Positions 1-6,135 of a DNA stretch of 46,917 nucleotides are shown here, in pieces (the stretch's first letter is position 1; every line of letters starts with the position of its first letter). The notes beneath the pieces are model-generated. The model was not told the DNA's origin, searched no databases, and saw nothing but the letters and a program-made list of their open reading frames with translations. The position numbers and the translations under genes were made by a program. The stretch is from Comamonas sp. (lineage in GTDB: Bacteria > Pseudomonadota > Gammaproteobacteria > Burkholderiales > Burkholderiaceae_C): the NCBI GenBank assembly GCA_015478895.1, contig JADMKK010000003.1, positions 1 to 46,917 of the forward strand, given 5' to 3'.

Positions 1-92
1 CAGAAGAACTCAGCAAACCATGGGAGCGCGACCCGCGCCCAGCACCACCGCCGCTACCCATGGGTAGCTACTACAACGACCGGCCCGCTTGA
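1..92 (+). CDS. C-terminal fragment of a phage-type protein
   Basis: The reading frame starting at base 3 is open from the window edge to TGA at 90-92 and gives a hydrophilic, proline-rich tail ending in GSYYNDRPA. It is followed at once by a terminator-like hairpin, which supports it as a real gene end. Only about 29 residues are visible and I do not recognise the family. The other two forward frames are also open for a short distance, so the frame choice rests on composition and the hairpin. Confidence 0.45.
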   Translation, partial: EELSKPWERDPRPAPPPLPMGSYYNDRPA

Positions 93-110
93 TGCGGGTT
101 TTGTTTTTTC
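84..110 (+). terminator. Intrinsic terminator after the partial phage gene
   Basis: A short GC stem CCCGC/GCGGG with a five-base loop is followed by TTTTGTTTTTT. It overlaps the stop codon of the upstream partial gene. Confidence 0.55.
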
Positions 111-119
111 TGGAGCCCC

Positions 120-290
120 ATGAGCGCACCACTTGCCCAGCAGCGCGCCAGCCAGACCCTTGAGGCCGCGCGGCGCGCAAATGCCCAAGTCCAGGCCAAC
201 AAGCCCGCCCCACCCAAGCGCTGCGCAAGCTGCGGCGCACCTGTCCACCAAGAGCCCGCCGAGGGCGAAGGCCTGCCCTGCGGGCATTGA
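120..290 (+). CDS. Small Cys-rich phage protein (56 aa)
   Basis: ATG at 120 opens a 56-residue frame ending in TGA at 288-290. The N-terminal half is a charged, Ala/Gln-rich helix-like stretch; the C-terminal half carries CASCGAP and ends CGH, so a CxxC pair plus a late Cys/His could bind one zinc ion. This resembles small zinc-ribbon proteins seen in phage early regions, but I do not recognise a named family. It lies 13 bases before the next gene. A longer frame overlapping it from 133 is out of phase and is better explained as an upstream extension of that next gene. Confidence 0.55.
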   Translation: MSAPLAQQRASQTLEAARRANAQVQANKPAPPKRCASCGAPVHQEPAEGEGLPCGH

Positions 291-303
291 CCACGGAGCA
301 TCC

Positions 304-963
304 ATGAAAGAAACAGGACTGATGTTCAAGGGGTCGCTGGTGCGCGCCATTCTGGAAGACCGCAAGACACAGACGCGCCGGTTAGTAAAACCCGCACCAG
401 CCGCTGACCAGCTGATGCTGCGCGGCATCACCACAGAAACTGGATTGGTCTATGCGCGATCCATTGAGCAAATCAACTCTCAAAACATACGGCGCATCCG
501 ATGGGAAAGCCCAGTCGGCCAGCCCGGTGACCGCATCTATGTGCGCGAGACATGGAGCCCCGACCCACCATGTGATGGAACGTGGTGCTACACGTCATGG
601 GTCGGATGCCGCCAAGGGCAAATTGAAGGTGTGCCTGAGCGCTTCCGCAACCCCGAACACTGCATGTACGCAGCCTCAACAAATACCGACATGGTGTGGA
701 CGCCCAGTGTTCACATGCCCAAGTGGGCAGCGCGCATCTGGCTGGAAATCACTGGTGTGCGCGTGGAGCGCCTGCAGGACATCGGCGAAGAGGACGCCAA
801 AGCTGAGGGCGCGCCGTTGAAGAACAGTCCAGCGGCTCACCTGACAAGCTACCGCCGAGGCTTCCAGGAGGTCTGGGAATCCACCGGCGGCGACTGGGCC
901 GACAACCCCTGGGTTTGGGTCTACGACTTCAAAACCATCAGCACGACTGGACGATCAGCATGA
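304..963 (+). CDS. ASCH-like phage protein
   Basis: A 219-residue protein starting MKETGLMFKGSLVRAIL, followed by GRKTQTRR-type residues (DRKTQTRRL). This N-terminal signature, with PGDRIYVRETW in the middle and an aromatic WVWVYDF end, is typical of phage-encoded ASCH-superfamily proteins, whose fold is related to RNA-binding PUA domains; the exact role is unknown. I chose ATG 304 because GGAG lies 6-7 bases upstream and the family signature begins there; an in-frame upstream start at 133 would overlap the preceding small gene. A second in-frame ATG at 322 is possible. The stop overlaps the next start (ATGA). Confidence 0.65.
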   Translation: MKETGLMFKGSLVRAILEDRKTQTRRLVKPAPAADQLMLRGITTETGLVYARSIEQINSQNIRRIRWESPVGQPGDRIYVRETWSPDPPCDGTWCYTSWVGCRQGQIEGVPERFRNPEHCMYAASTNTDMVWTPSVHMPKWAARIWLEITGVRVERLQDIGEEDAKAEGAPLKNSPAAHLTSYRRGFQEVWESTGGDWADNPWVWVYDFKTISTTGRSA

Positions 964-1226
964 ACACGAATAAAAGCCCAATGGATACAACAACACCAGC
1001 AACACCCCAAGAGGCAGAGCAACTTGCCATCAAAGCAGTGAATGAGTACCTGACCGCCTGCCGCGCCACCCCAAGCGATCCAAACTACAGCAACTACCTA
1101 ATGAAGCTGTGCAGCGTTGCTGGCGTAACCATCGCCCAGAAAGATGGCTATGTCACGGCAGCGCAGCGCCTAGAGGGCACTGCTCTTTTTCTACTTGGAC
1201 AAGCACCACAAGGACACGCGCAATGA
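960..1226 (+). CDS. Hypothetical phage protein (88 aa)
   Basis: ATG at 960 overlaps the TGA of the previous gene (ATGA), suggesting translational coupling. The protein begins with a Thr/Pro-rich segment and continues as a helix-rich domain with AEQLAIKAVNEYL and AAQRLEGTALFLL. I do not recognise the family. The hexanucleotide-level composition matches its neighbours, and its own stop again overlaps the next start, so it belongs to the same phage transcription unit. Confidence 0.55.
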   Translation: MNTNKSPMDTTTPATPQEAEQLAIKAVNEYLTACRATPSDPNYSNYLMKLCSVAGVTIAQKDGYVTAAQRLEGTALFLLGQAPQGHAQ

Positions 1227-1306
1227 GCAAACGAGCCCGCCAGCGCGGCGACAAGCGCGACCGCTGGAAAGACCAGCAAGACCAACAAGACAACCAGCCC
1301 CGCTAA
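1223..1306 (+). CDS. Tiny basic peptide (27 aa)
   Basis: ATG at 1223 overlaps the upstream TGA (ATGA). The 27-residue product begins MSKRARQRGDKRDRWK and ends in a Gln/Asp-rich tail, so it is short, highly charged and probably unstructured. Its stop codon lies inside the stem-loop of an intrinsic terminator, as expected for the last gene of a small operon. The function is unknown. Support is the coupling, the terminator placement and the compositional coherence, not homology. Confidence 0.4.
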   Translation: MSKRARQRGDKRDRWKDQQDQQDNQPR

Positions 1307-1319
1307 GTCGGGGCTTTTT
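1296..1319 (+). terminator. Intrinsic terminator of the small phage operon
   Basis: A seven-base-pair stem AGCCCCG/CGGGGCT with a six-base loop is followed by a short T run. It overlaps the stop codon of the 27-aa gene. Confidence 0.7.
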
Positions 1320-1332
1320 AACGCCTAAAGCT

Positions 1333-1569
1333 ATGACTCCCTTATTTCTCACATGCGATGAAGTGCGCGAGCTGACCGGCATCAACACCGGCAAGCGTGG
1401 AAAGCGGCGCGAGGAACTACAGGCCGCCGCCCTGCGCACAATGAAAATCCCTTTCTATGTCAACGCAGCAGGCCGCCCCATCGTATCGCGCGCAGTGATC
1501 GAAGGCGGCACGCAGCACAACACGGAGGCTGTGCGCCCCAAGTGGGAGCCAGCACGCGCCAATGGTTAA
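1333..1569 (+). CDS. DUF4224 domain protein upstream of integrase
   Basis: A 78-residue protein beginning MTPLFLTCDEVRELTG, followed by a basic stretch (GKRGKRREEL) and IPFYVNAAGRPIVSR. This pattern (FLT-EL-ELTG near the start and IPF-VN-GRPVV later) is that of DUF4224, a small family regularly encoded immediately before phage tyrosine integrases; an excisionase-like DNA-binding role is often supposed but not shown. ATG 1333 follows the preceding terminator, while the longer in-frame extension to 1195 overlaps upstream genes and is compositionally odd. The 3' end overlaps the integrase start by eight bases. Confidence 0.7.
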   Translation: MTPLFLTCDEVRELTGINTGKRGKRREELQAAALRTMKIPFYVNAAGRPIVSRAVIEGGTQHNTEAVRPKWEPARANG

Positions 1570-2587
1570 TGCAATGCCTGGCTTTCGCGCCCGCCCTCAA
1601 AAGTCGGGCAAGGTGTACTACTACTTCGACACAGGCTCCAAGCCGCGCCGAGAAATCCCCCTGGGCAGCGACTACCGCGAGGCCGTCAAAAAGTGGCTGG
1701 AGCTGTCCAACATGCCACTGACCGCGCCCATGGAGACATTCGCAGACCTGGCCGACAAGTACGAAGCAGAGGTGGTGAGCGCCAAAGCCAAATCCACCCA
1801 GCAAACCCAGCGCGGCGACATCAAAAAGCTGCGTGAGTTTTTCTGCAACCCGACGCCCGCCCCACTGGATGAAATCAAGCCCAAGCACATCTACCAGTTG
1901 CTGCAATGGGCCAAAAGCACACCCACCACGGCCAACCGCTTGAAGCGCACCTTCAGCCACATGTTCAACACCGCCCGCGCATGGGGCTGGACGGAAGCAG
2001 AAAACCCCTGCACCGGCATCGAGGGCCACGCACTGGGTAAGCGTGAGGTGTATATCACCGACGCGGTGTACCGTGCCGTGTACGAGCAAGGCAGCGACTT
2101 GCTCAAAGACGCCATGGACCTGGCCTACCTCACCGGCCAGCGCCCTGGCGACGTGCGGGAGCTGACCGAGCACCACATCCAAGACGGCTGCCTGGTCATC
2201 AAGCAAAGCAAGACCGGCGCCCCGCTGCGCTTTGTCATAGAGGGGGAACTTGCCGCGCTGCTGGATCGACTGGCCCAGCGCAAAGCCGGGCGAAAACTGC
2301 ACAGCTTCAACCTGCTGACCAACCCCCAAGGCACCGCCGCCACGTCCATCACACTGCGCAGACACTTTGAAAAGGCCCGCGCAAAAGCCGCCGAAGTTGC
2401 AAGCAGCCCGCAACTGGCCGCAGAAATACGCGCCTTCTGGTTCTACGACCTGCGCGCAAAAGCCGCCGACGACGTAGCCGAAGAACGCGGCGAGCAAGCA
2501 GCAGCCACCCAGCTGGGCCACACATCAGTAAGCACGACCAAGCGCCACTACCTGCGCCGTGGCGCCAAGGTGCAGGCCACTAAATGA
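1562..2587 (+). CDS. int: Tyrosine-type site-specific integrase
   Basis: A 341-residue phage integrase. The N-terminal part has an arm-type/core-binding region (SGKVYYYFDTG, then a SAM-like helical domain near residues 55-150). The catalytic domain shows the tyrosine recombinase residues: Arg in GQRPGDVREL, Lys in IKQSKTG, Arg in FYDLRAKAADD (the usual first His of HxxR is Tyr here, as in several phage integrases), His in QLGHTSVSTT and the nucleophile Tyr in KRHYL near the C terminus. It would integrate and excise the element. It starts inside the DUF4224 gene, and reads toward tRNA-Arg. Confidence 0.92.
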   Translation: MVNAMPGFRARPQKSGKVYYYFDTGSKPRREIPLGSDYREAVKKWLELSNMPLTAPMETFADLADKYEAEVVSAKAKSTQQTQRGDIKKLREFFCNPTPAPLDEIKPKHIYQLLQWAKSTPTTANRLKRTFSHMFNTARAWGWTEAENPCTGIEGHALGKREVYITDAVYRAVYEQGSDLLKDAMDLAYLTGQRPGDVRELTEHHIQDGCLVIKQSKTGAPLRFVIEGELAALLDRLAQRKAGRKLHSFNLLTNPQGTAATSITLRRHFEKARAKAAEVASSPQLAAEIRAFWFYDLRAKAADDVAEERGEQAAATQLGHTSVSTTKRHYLRRGAKVQATK

Positions 2588-2638
2588 CAGGCCGTTTTGC
2601 TGCATAATAACTAGTTGTCATTAAGAAGCGCTTTTTGA

Positions 2639-2660
2639 ATTTGCGGAGCGCTCCGCAAAT
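2639..2660. repeat. Perfect 22-bp palindrome between int and tRNA-Arg
   Basis: Each half is ATTTGCGGAGC or its exact complement, with no central spacer. No T run follows, so it is not an ordinary intrinsic terminator. It lies 51 bases after the integrase stop and 53 bases before the tRNA, where an attachment site, recombinase-binding site or operator could sit. Confidence 0.6.
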
Positions 2661-2713
2661 ACACCAGATTCTGCTACTCTTAATGAAGCAAGAAACCCTT
2701 GCAAATCAACGTG

Positions 2714-2790
2714 GTGGCGTTAGCTCAGTTGGATAGAGCAACAGCCTTCTAAGCTGTGGGTCACTGGTTCGATTCCAGTACGCCGCGCCA
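2714..2790 (+). tRNA. tRNA-Arg (anticodon UCU)
   Basis: A 77-base cloverleaf with encoded CCA. The acceptor stem GTGGCGT pairs with ACGCCGC (one G-U pair), the D arm is GCTC...GAGC, the anticodon stem ACAGC/GCTGT encloses CTTCTAA with anticodon TCT (reads AGA/AGG), and the T arm is ACTGG-TTCGATT-CCAGT. It is followed by its own terminator. Confidence 0.95.
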
Positions 2791-2799
2791 CAAAAATTT

Positions 2800-2838
2800 A
2801 AAAAGCCGCCCGATATGCAAACATCGCGCGGCTTTTTT
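2800..2838 (+). terminator. Intrinsic terminator of tRNA-Arg
   Basis: A ten-base-pair stem AAAAAGCCGC/GCGGCTTTTT with a T run lies ten bases after the tRNA CCA end. Confidence 0.85.
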
Positions 2839-2862
2839 GTTGCTCAGTTTTTAGTAATTTAT

Positions 2863-2955
2863 AAAAAAGAGAGCGTCATCCCTTCGTCTTTATTGAGCTT
2901 CCAATACTTATGTACTTGAAACTCAGCAAAAGCAACGGCCTAGTGCTCTCTTTTT
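2863..2955. repeat. Intergenic palindromic repeat, copy A
   Basis: The ends AAAAAGAGAGC and GCTCTCTTTTT are an exact 11-bp inverted repeat. Internal GTACTTGAAACT and AACGGC are shared with other copies. Length 93 bases, the same as copy B. Confidence 0.65.
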
Positions 2956-3041
2956 CATAAAAAAAATGGAGGGAGACCCTGCTCAGGCACATCCGTCATT
3001 AGAGCTGCATTCCGGATGCCTTAAAGAGCAGCATGCCGCAG

Positions 3042-3611
3042 TCAACCAGATTGCTGGCTACCCAACATGCGCAAAACATCACGGTCATTGGGCAGCGCGT
3101 AATCGTGGCTGCGAATGATGCGGCCATCATTGACGCGTACCAGCTTAAGGCTGACATAGGTGTACTGTGTGGCTTGTGAATACGTCCCCACCATCACCAA
3201 GGCAGCGCTGTGATGGAGGGCGATATCGCGGATTTCGCGTGACAGCAGCAGCTCACCCGTTCCCTCCTTGACATACACACTGCCGCGCAGCTTCAACTCT
3301 TTCACATTGAAGCTTTTGGCCGCCAATTGCGAAGCATAAATCTCGCTGAGTGTCCGCCCCAGCGCTGCAGAGCGCGCCAAATCGTTGATGTTCACGATGG
3401 TCGCAACCAGCACCGGAGCCTGAGCAAGTTGCAAAACATCAAAACCTTGCACCAATGCATCCACCGCAGACCGGCTGCTGGCAATGAAGGGGTTGTGTGC
3501 AGCAGCTTCATAGCTGGGAGCGGCCAGCAGCATCGGTTGAGGCTGCGTTGCACAGGCAGACAAAACCAGGACTGCACCCAAGGGCAGCATCCAATTGATC
3601 TGGCGCTTCAT
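3042..3611 (-). CDS. FlgO-like outer-membrane lipoprotein
   Basis: A 189-residue protein with a lipoprotein signal (MKRQINWMLPLGAVLVLSAC, lipobox LSAC). The mature part has DALVQGFDVLQLA, an internal KSFNVKELKLRGSVYVKEG, LSREIRDIA and a C-terminal VSLKLVRVNDGRIIRSHDY, which is the pattern of the FlgO family (lipoproteins of unclear role, first named in Vibrio flagellation). No flagellar gene is nearby, so a flagellar role is not supported here. The start overlaps the stop of the upstream lipoprotein gene (ATGA), so the two are probably coupled and act together at the outer membrane. Confidence 0.75.
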   Translation of the reverse strand: MKRQINWMLPLGAVLVLSACATQPQPMLLAAPSYEAAAHNPFIASSRSAVDALVQGFDVLQLAQAPVLVATIVNINDLARSAALGRTLSEIYASQLAAKSFNVKELKLRGSVYVKEGTGELLLSREIRDIALHHSAALVMVGTYSQATQYTYVSLKLVRVNDGRIIRSHDYALPNDRDVLRMLGSQQSG

Positions 3612-4294
3612 TGGTCAACCACCTTCATGATTTGTGCAGGATAAATCGGGCCAACACCATAAAACAATGGCGCATCCACATCTTCCAGGTAGTACACATC
3701 GGTCTTGCGGGCCAGATACTGGTTGCCGCGCGAGACGGAGGTGGTCAAGATAACTTCAGTATGGGTCGGGCCGCCAGAATTGATGCTGTTCGCAAAATCT
3801 GCAGCGCCAGCCAAACCTAGCGTGGCAGCCAGCTTGGCATCCAGGTGCTCACCACGCAAGCCATATACCGCCATCAAACCACCCGCAAGCATGGTGAATT
3901 GGCCGGGAATGAAATGCGGACGCTCGCTCTTGTGCACGACCAGTTGGGTGCCGTAGGTCAGCTGCAAATCGGTGTCATTGGCGTTGTGCAGCACAGTGAT
4001 GCCACTTTGTACCAATTTGGTCATCACAAATTCGCGAAAACCTCGGTCAAATGCCGACGGGTGATGCGGCAATTTCACGTAGACCGAAGTATTCACAGGA
4101 ACGCCTGTTCTCTTCAAAATGTCTAGCGTTTGTGCCACGACATCATTTGCCAGCAAATCCCAGTGGCCTGCAGAACGCACCTTTTTCTGCACCGCATATT
4201 CAAAGTTACTCGACACTGGAATAGGTGCACTCCCACAAGCCGTTAAGGCCAGGCAGGCCAAGGCGGTGAGCCCGGCGTTTTTCCACAAAGACAT
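3608..4294 (-). CDS. Lipoprotein of unknown function, partner of FlgO-like protein
   Basis: About 228 residues with a clear lipoprotein signal, MSLWKNAGLTALACLALTAC. A strong ribosome site (GAGGAGGGG) precedes this ATG, which is why I prefer it to a TTG start 81 bases further upstream. The mature protein has no motif I recognise; it includes SSNFEYAVQKKVRSAGHWD, a Gly/Ala-rich amphipathic stretch GGLMAVYGLRGEHLDAKL and ends in YPAQIMKVVDQ. It is the first gene of a two-gene unit with the FlgO-like lipoprotein, the stop and start codons overlapping. Envelope localisation is likely; function is unknown. Confidence 0.7.
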   Translation of the reverse strand: MSLWKNAGLTALACLALTACGSAPIPVSSNFEYAVQKKVRSAGHWDLLANDVVAQTLDILKRTGVPVNTSVYVKLPHHPSAFDRGFREFVMTKLVQSGITVLHNANDTDLQLTYGTQLVVHKSERPHFIPGQFTMLAGGLMAVYGLRGEHLDAKLAATLGLAGAADFANSINSGGPTHTEVILTTSVSRGNQYLARKTDVYYLEDVDAPLFYGVGPIYPAQIMKVVDQ

Positions 4295-4523
4295 ATTTCC
4301 CCTCCTCTCGTTGTATTGGTCCCGTTGCGCCATATCGCATCGGCAAAGTACAGAATTCTGGTGGGCTGCCCACAATGCGCCAAGACAGCAAGGGGGGAAA
4401 TTTGATGCGCGCCAAGCTTGTTAACAAAAAGTGTCTTATTCCACGCAACATTCGCCCTTTCAGCCAAGTTGCATTTGGAAAACGGCTTGCTCTGCAAGCT
4501 TGGGGTACTTGAAATTTGTACAG
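4295..4523. other. Intergenic leader and promoter region of the lipoprotein pair
   Basis: No convincing gene is visible. It holds the ribosome-binding site of the lipoprotein gene and, presumably, its minus-strand promoter, which I could not assign to clear hexamers. Together with the terminator and repeat that follow it makes up the 415-base gap before pbpG. Confidence 0.4.
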
Positions 4524-4558
4524 CCGAAAAAAAGCCGCAAGACGAAATCTTGCGGCTT
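4524..4558 (-). terminator. Intrinsic terminator downstream of pbpG
   Basis: A perfect 11-bp stem (AAGCCGCAAGA and complement) with a five-base loop is followed, on the minus strand, by a run of T. It lies about 150 bases beyond the pbpG stop, after repeat copy B. Confidence 0.75.
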
Positions 4559-4592
4559 AGTTCTTCTCTATTAGCTTTCCAGCTGTGCTGGT

Positions 4593-4685
4593 AAAAAGAG
4601 AGCAGTGCGCCCTTTCAAGCAAAGGGATTCAGATAACTATGTACTTGAAACTGTTGAACGGCAAAGGCAAGCAGCTCACTTTTTT
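4593..4685. repeat. Intergenic palindromic repeat, copy B
   Basis: Starts AAAAAGAGAGC and ends GCTCACTTTTT (one mismatch in the inverted ends), 93 bases, with the internal GTACTTGAAACT of copy A and the AACGGCAA...GCAGCTC end of copy E. It sits just after the pbpG stop. Confidence 0.65.
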
Positions 4686-4709
4686 ACAGTAGCCGGCCTC
4701 AACACTGAA

Positions 4710-5849
4710 TTATTTACTGGCAGTCAGCACACCTGTGCCATTGCTGAGTGTTTCCACCCAATGGCGCACGCGCTCGGCATCGCCTTGGCGGCTGTATTTG
4801 CCCACAGAATCCAAGAACACCATGATGAGTTTGCGCCCAGAAACTTCTGCTTGCATGACCAAGCAACGGCCTGCCTCAGAGATATATCCGGTCTTTTGCA
4901 AACCAATATCCCAGCGTTCGCTCTTGACCAAACTGTTGGTATTGTTGAACTGCAGCATGCGATTGCCCACGGCCACTTCGCGATGCGGAGAGATAGACAG
5001 CGTGCGCACCAGCGGGTTGGCATGGGCGACGTTTACCAGCGTAGCCAAGTCATAAGCGCTCGATTGGTTGCGGCTGGACAGGCCTGTAGGCTCCACAAAC
5101 TGGGTCTCCGACATGCCCAGCAGCTTGGCTTTTTGGTTCATCAACTGAACAAAGTGCTGCAAACCGCCAGGATAAGTACGGCCCAAAGCATGGGCGGCGC
5201 GGTTTTCACTGGACATCAGTGCTAGGTGCAGCATCTCGCCCCGGCTCAGCTGCGTTCCGACCCGCAAACGTGAGCTGCTGTTTTTCTCGGTATCAACATC
5301 GTCTTGCGTGATGGTGAGGATCTCGTCCATCGGCAAATTGGCTTCTGCCACCAGCATCCCTGTCATGAGCTTGGTGATAGAAGCAATCGGCAACACCGCA
5401 TGATCATTTTTACTGAGTAGCACTTCTTTGGTGTCTTGATCCATGACCAAAGCAACGCTTGACTTCAAATCCAGAGGGTCTGTCACGTTGTGCAAGCCCG
5501 CCATTTGCCCAAAGGAGGGGCGAGCCATCGACACCACAGCGGCCCCTGCAGCAGCGGCGGTGACGGTACGGCGTGCAGTACTTGCGCGCGCGACGCGCGC
5601 TGGAGCTTTGGCTTTATTGCTAGCCACTGCACGCTGCGAAGCTGCTGAAGCAACCCTTTTCCGAACAATAGGTGCTTTTGCCGTGGACTTGGCCGGCTTC
5701 TTAACCTTCGCGCTAGAAGCAGTATTTGCTTTTTTTGTGGGTGCCGTCTTGGCTGCGTAAGCGACTGGAGCCGCCAAGGAGAAACTTAAGGTCAGAAAAG
5801 CCAATACCTTGGCAAAACGACCTAACGCAGGGGAACGGCGGTAATGCAT
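4710..5849 (-). CDS. pbpG: D-alanyl-D-alanine endopeptidase (PBP7 type)
   Basis: A 379-residue periplasmic serine peptidase of the low-molecular-mass penicillin-binding protein family, which cuts D-Ala-meso-DAP cross-links in peptidoglycan. A signal peptide ends near AYA (residues 30-32). An unusual Lys/Ala/Arg-rich linker of about 80 residues follows (TKKANTASSAKVKKPAK and on), then the catalytic domain: SITK (157-160), SEN (214-216) and KTG (319-321), all intact. The family is usually around 310 residues; the extra length is the linker, which may bind the anionic wall. GGAG precedes the ATG. It is transcribed alone, from a promoter embedded in a large inverted repeat. Confidence 0.9.
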   Translation of the reverse strand: MHYRRSPALGRFAKVLAFLTLSFSLAAPVAYAAKTAPTKKANTASSAKVKKPAKSTAKAPIVRKRVASAASQRAVASNKAKAPARVARASTARRTVTAAAAGAAVVSMARPSFGQMAGLHNVTDPLDLKSSVALVMDQDTKEVLLSKNDHAVLPIASITKLMTGMLVAEANLPMDEILTITQDDVDTEKNSSSRLRVGTQLSRGEMLHLALMSSENRAAHALGRTYPGGLQHFVQLMNQKAKLLGMSETQFVEPTGLSSRNQSSAYDLATLVNVAHANPLVRTLSISPHREVAVGNRMLQFNNTNSLVKSERWDIGLQKTGYISEAGRCLVMQAEVSGRKLIMVFLDSVGKYSRQGDAERVRHWVETLSNGTGVLTASK

Positions 5850-5877
5850 GCAGGAACTCCAGCAACAGACAACGGAA

Positions 5878-5907
5878 AATATAGGCCACCAAGTAAAAGT
5901 CGCACAA
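5878..5907 (-). promoter_or_regulatory. Candidate pbpG promoter
   Basis: On the minus strand TTGTGC (5907-5902) and TATATT (5883-5878) are separated by 18 bases. A start about seven bases on would give a leader of about 20 bases. The -35 box falls inside one arm of the 47-base inverted repeat. Confidence 0.45.
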
Positions 5908-5935
5908 CTACGGTAGTTGTGCGACTTTTACTTGG
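5889..5935. repeat. Perfect 23-bp inverted repeat with one-base spacer
   Basis: Left arm 5889-5911 (begins CCAAGTAAAAGTCGCAC) and right arm 5913-5935 are exact reverse complements around a single G at 5912. There is no T run on either strand. It lies just upstream of pbpG and overlaps its probable -35 box, so an operator or cruciform is more likely than a terminator. Confidence 0.85.
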
Positions 5936-6026
5936 AGATTTAATAAATTATAGGCCTGCCCCTACCGTTTGTAGTGTCCTTCTTACACTGAAACACATTT
6001 ATTTGAGAGCAGAAGCGCAAGTATCT

Positions 6027-6069
6027 ATCAGCAGCCGGAGCGAAGCATCCGCGGCTTCCCGCTGCTGAT
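6027..6069 (-). other. Hairpin downstream of leuA
   Basis: Outer arms ATCAGCAGC/GCTGCTGAT enclose a second stem GAAGC/GCTTC. No T tract follows. It lies about 67 bases after the leuA stop and may act as a 3' stabilising or terminator-like structure for the leuA transcript. Confidence 0.45.
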
Positions 6070-6135
6070 TGGCTTGCTGCAGATATCAGCCAAAAGGTCT
6101 TGACCTTAGCCAGAACCTTTCGCTGACCTAGGCCC

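Larger units (their letters stand above)
1..2600 (+). mobile_element. Right end of an integrated phage-like element
   Basis: All genes lie on the plus strand and most overlap or nearly touch. They include an ASCH-like phage protein, tiny ORFs, a DUF4224 protein and a tyrosine integrase, which is the usual right-hand end of a prophage or integrative element. The integrase is the last gene and stops about 125 bases before a tRNA-Arg gene, a common integration neighbourhood. The left end lies outside the window, so size, completeness and exact attachment sites cannot be seen; the right boundary given here is approximate. Confidence 0.75.

Noticed and set aside
1460-2521. 353-codon minus-strand frame across the integrase
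   Set aside because: It lies entirely over the integrase and DUF4224 genes, has a low-complexity composition and no ribosome site.
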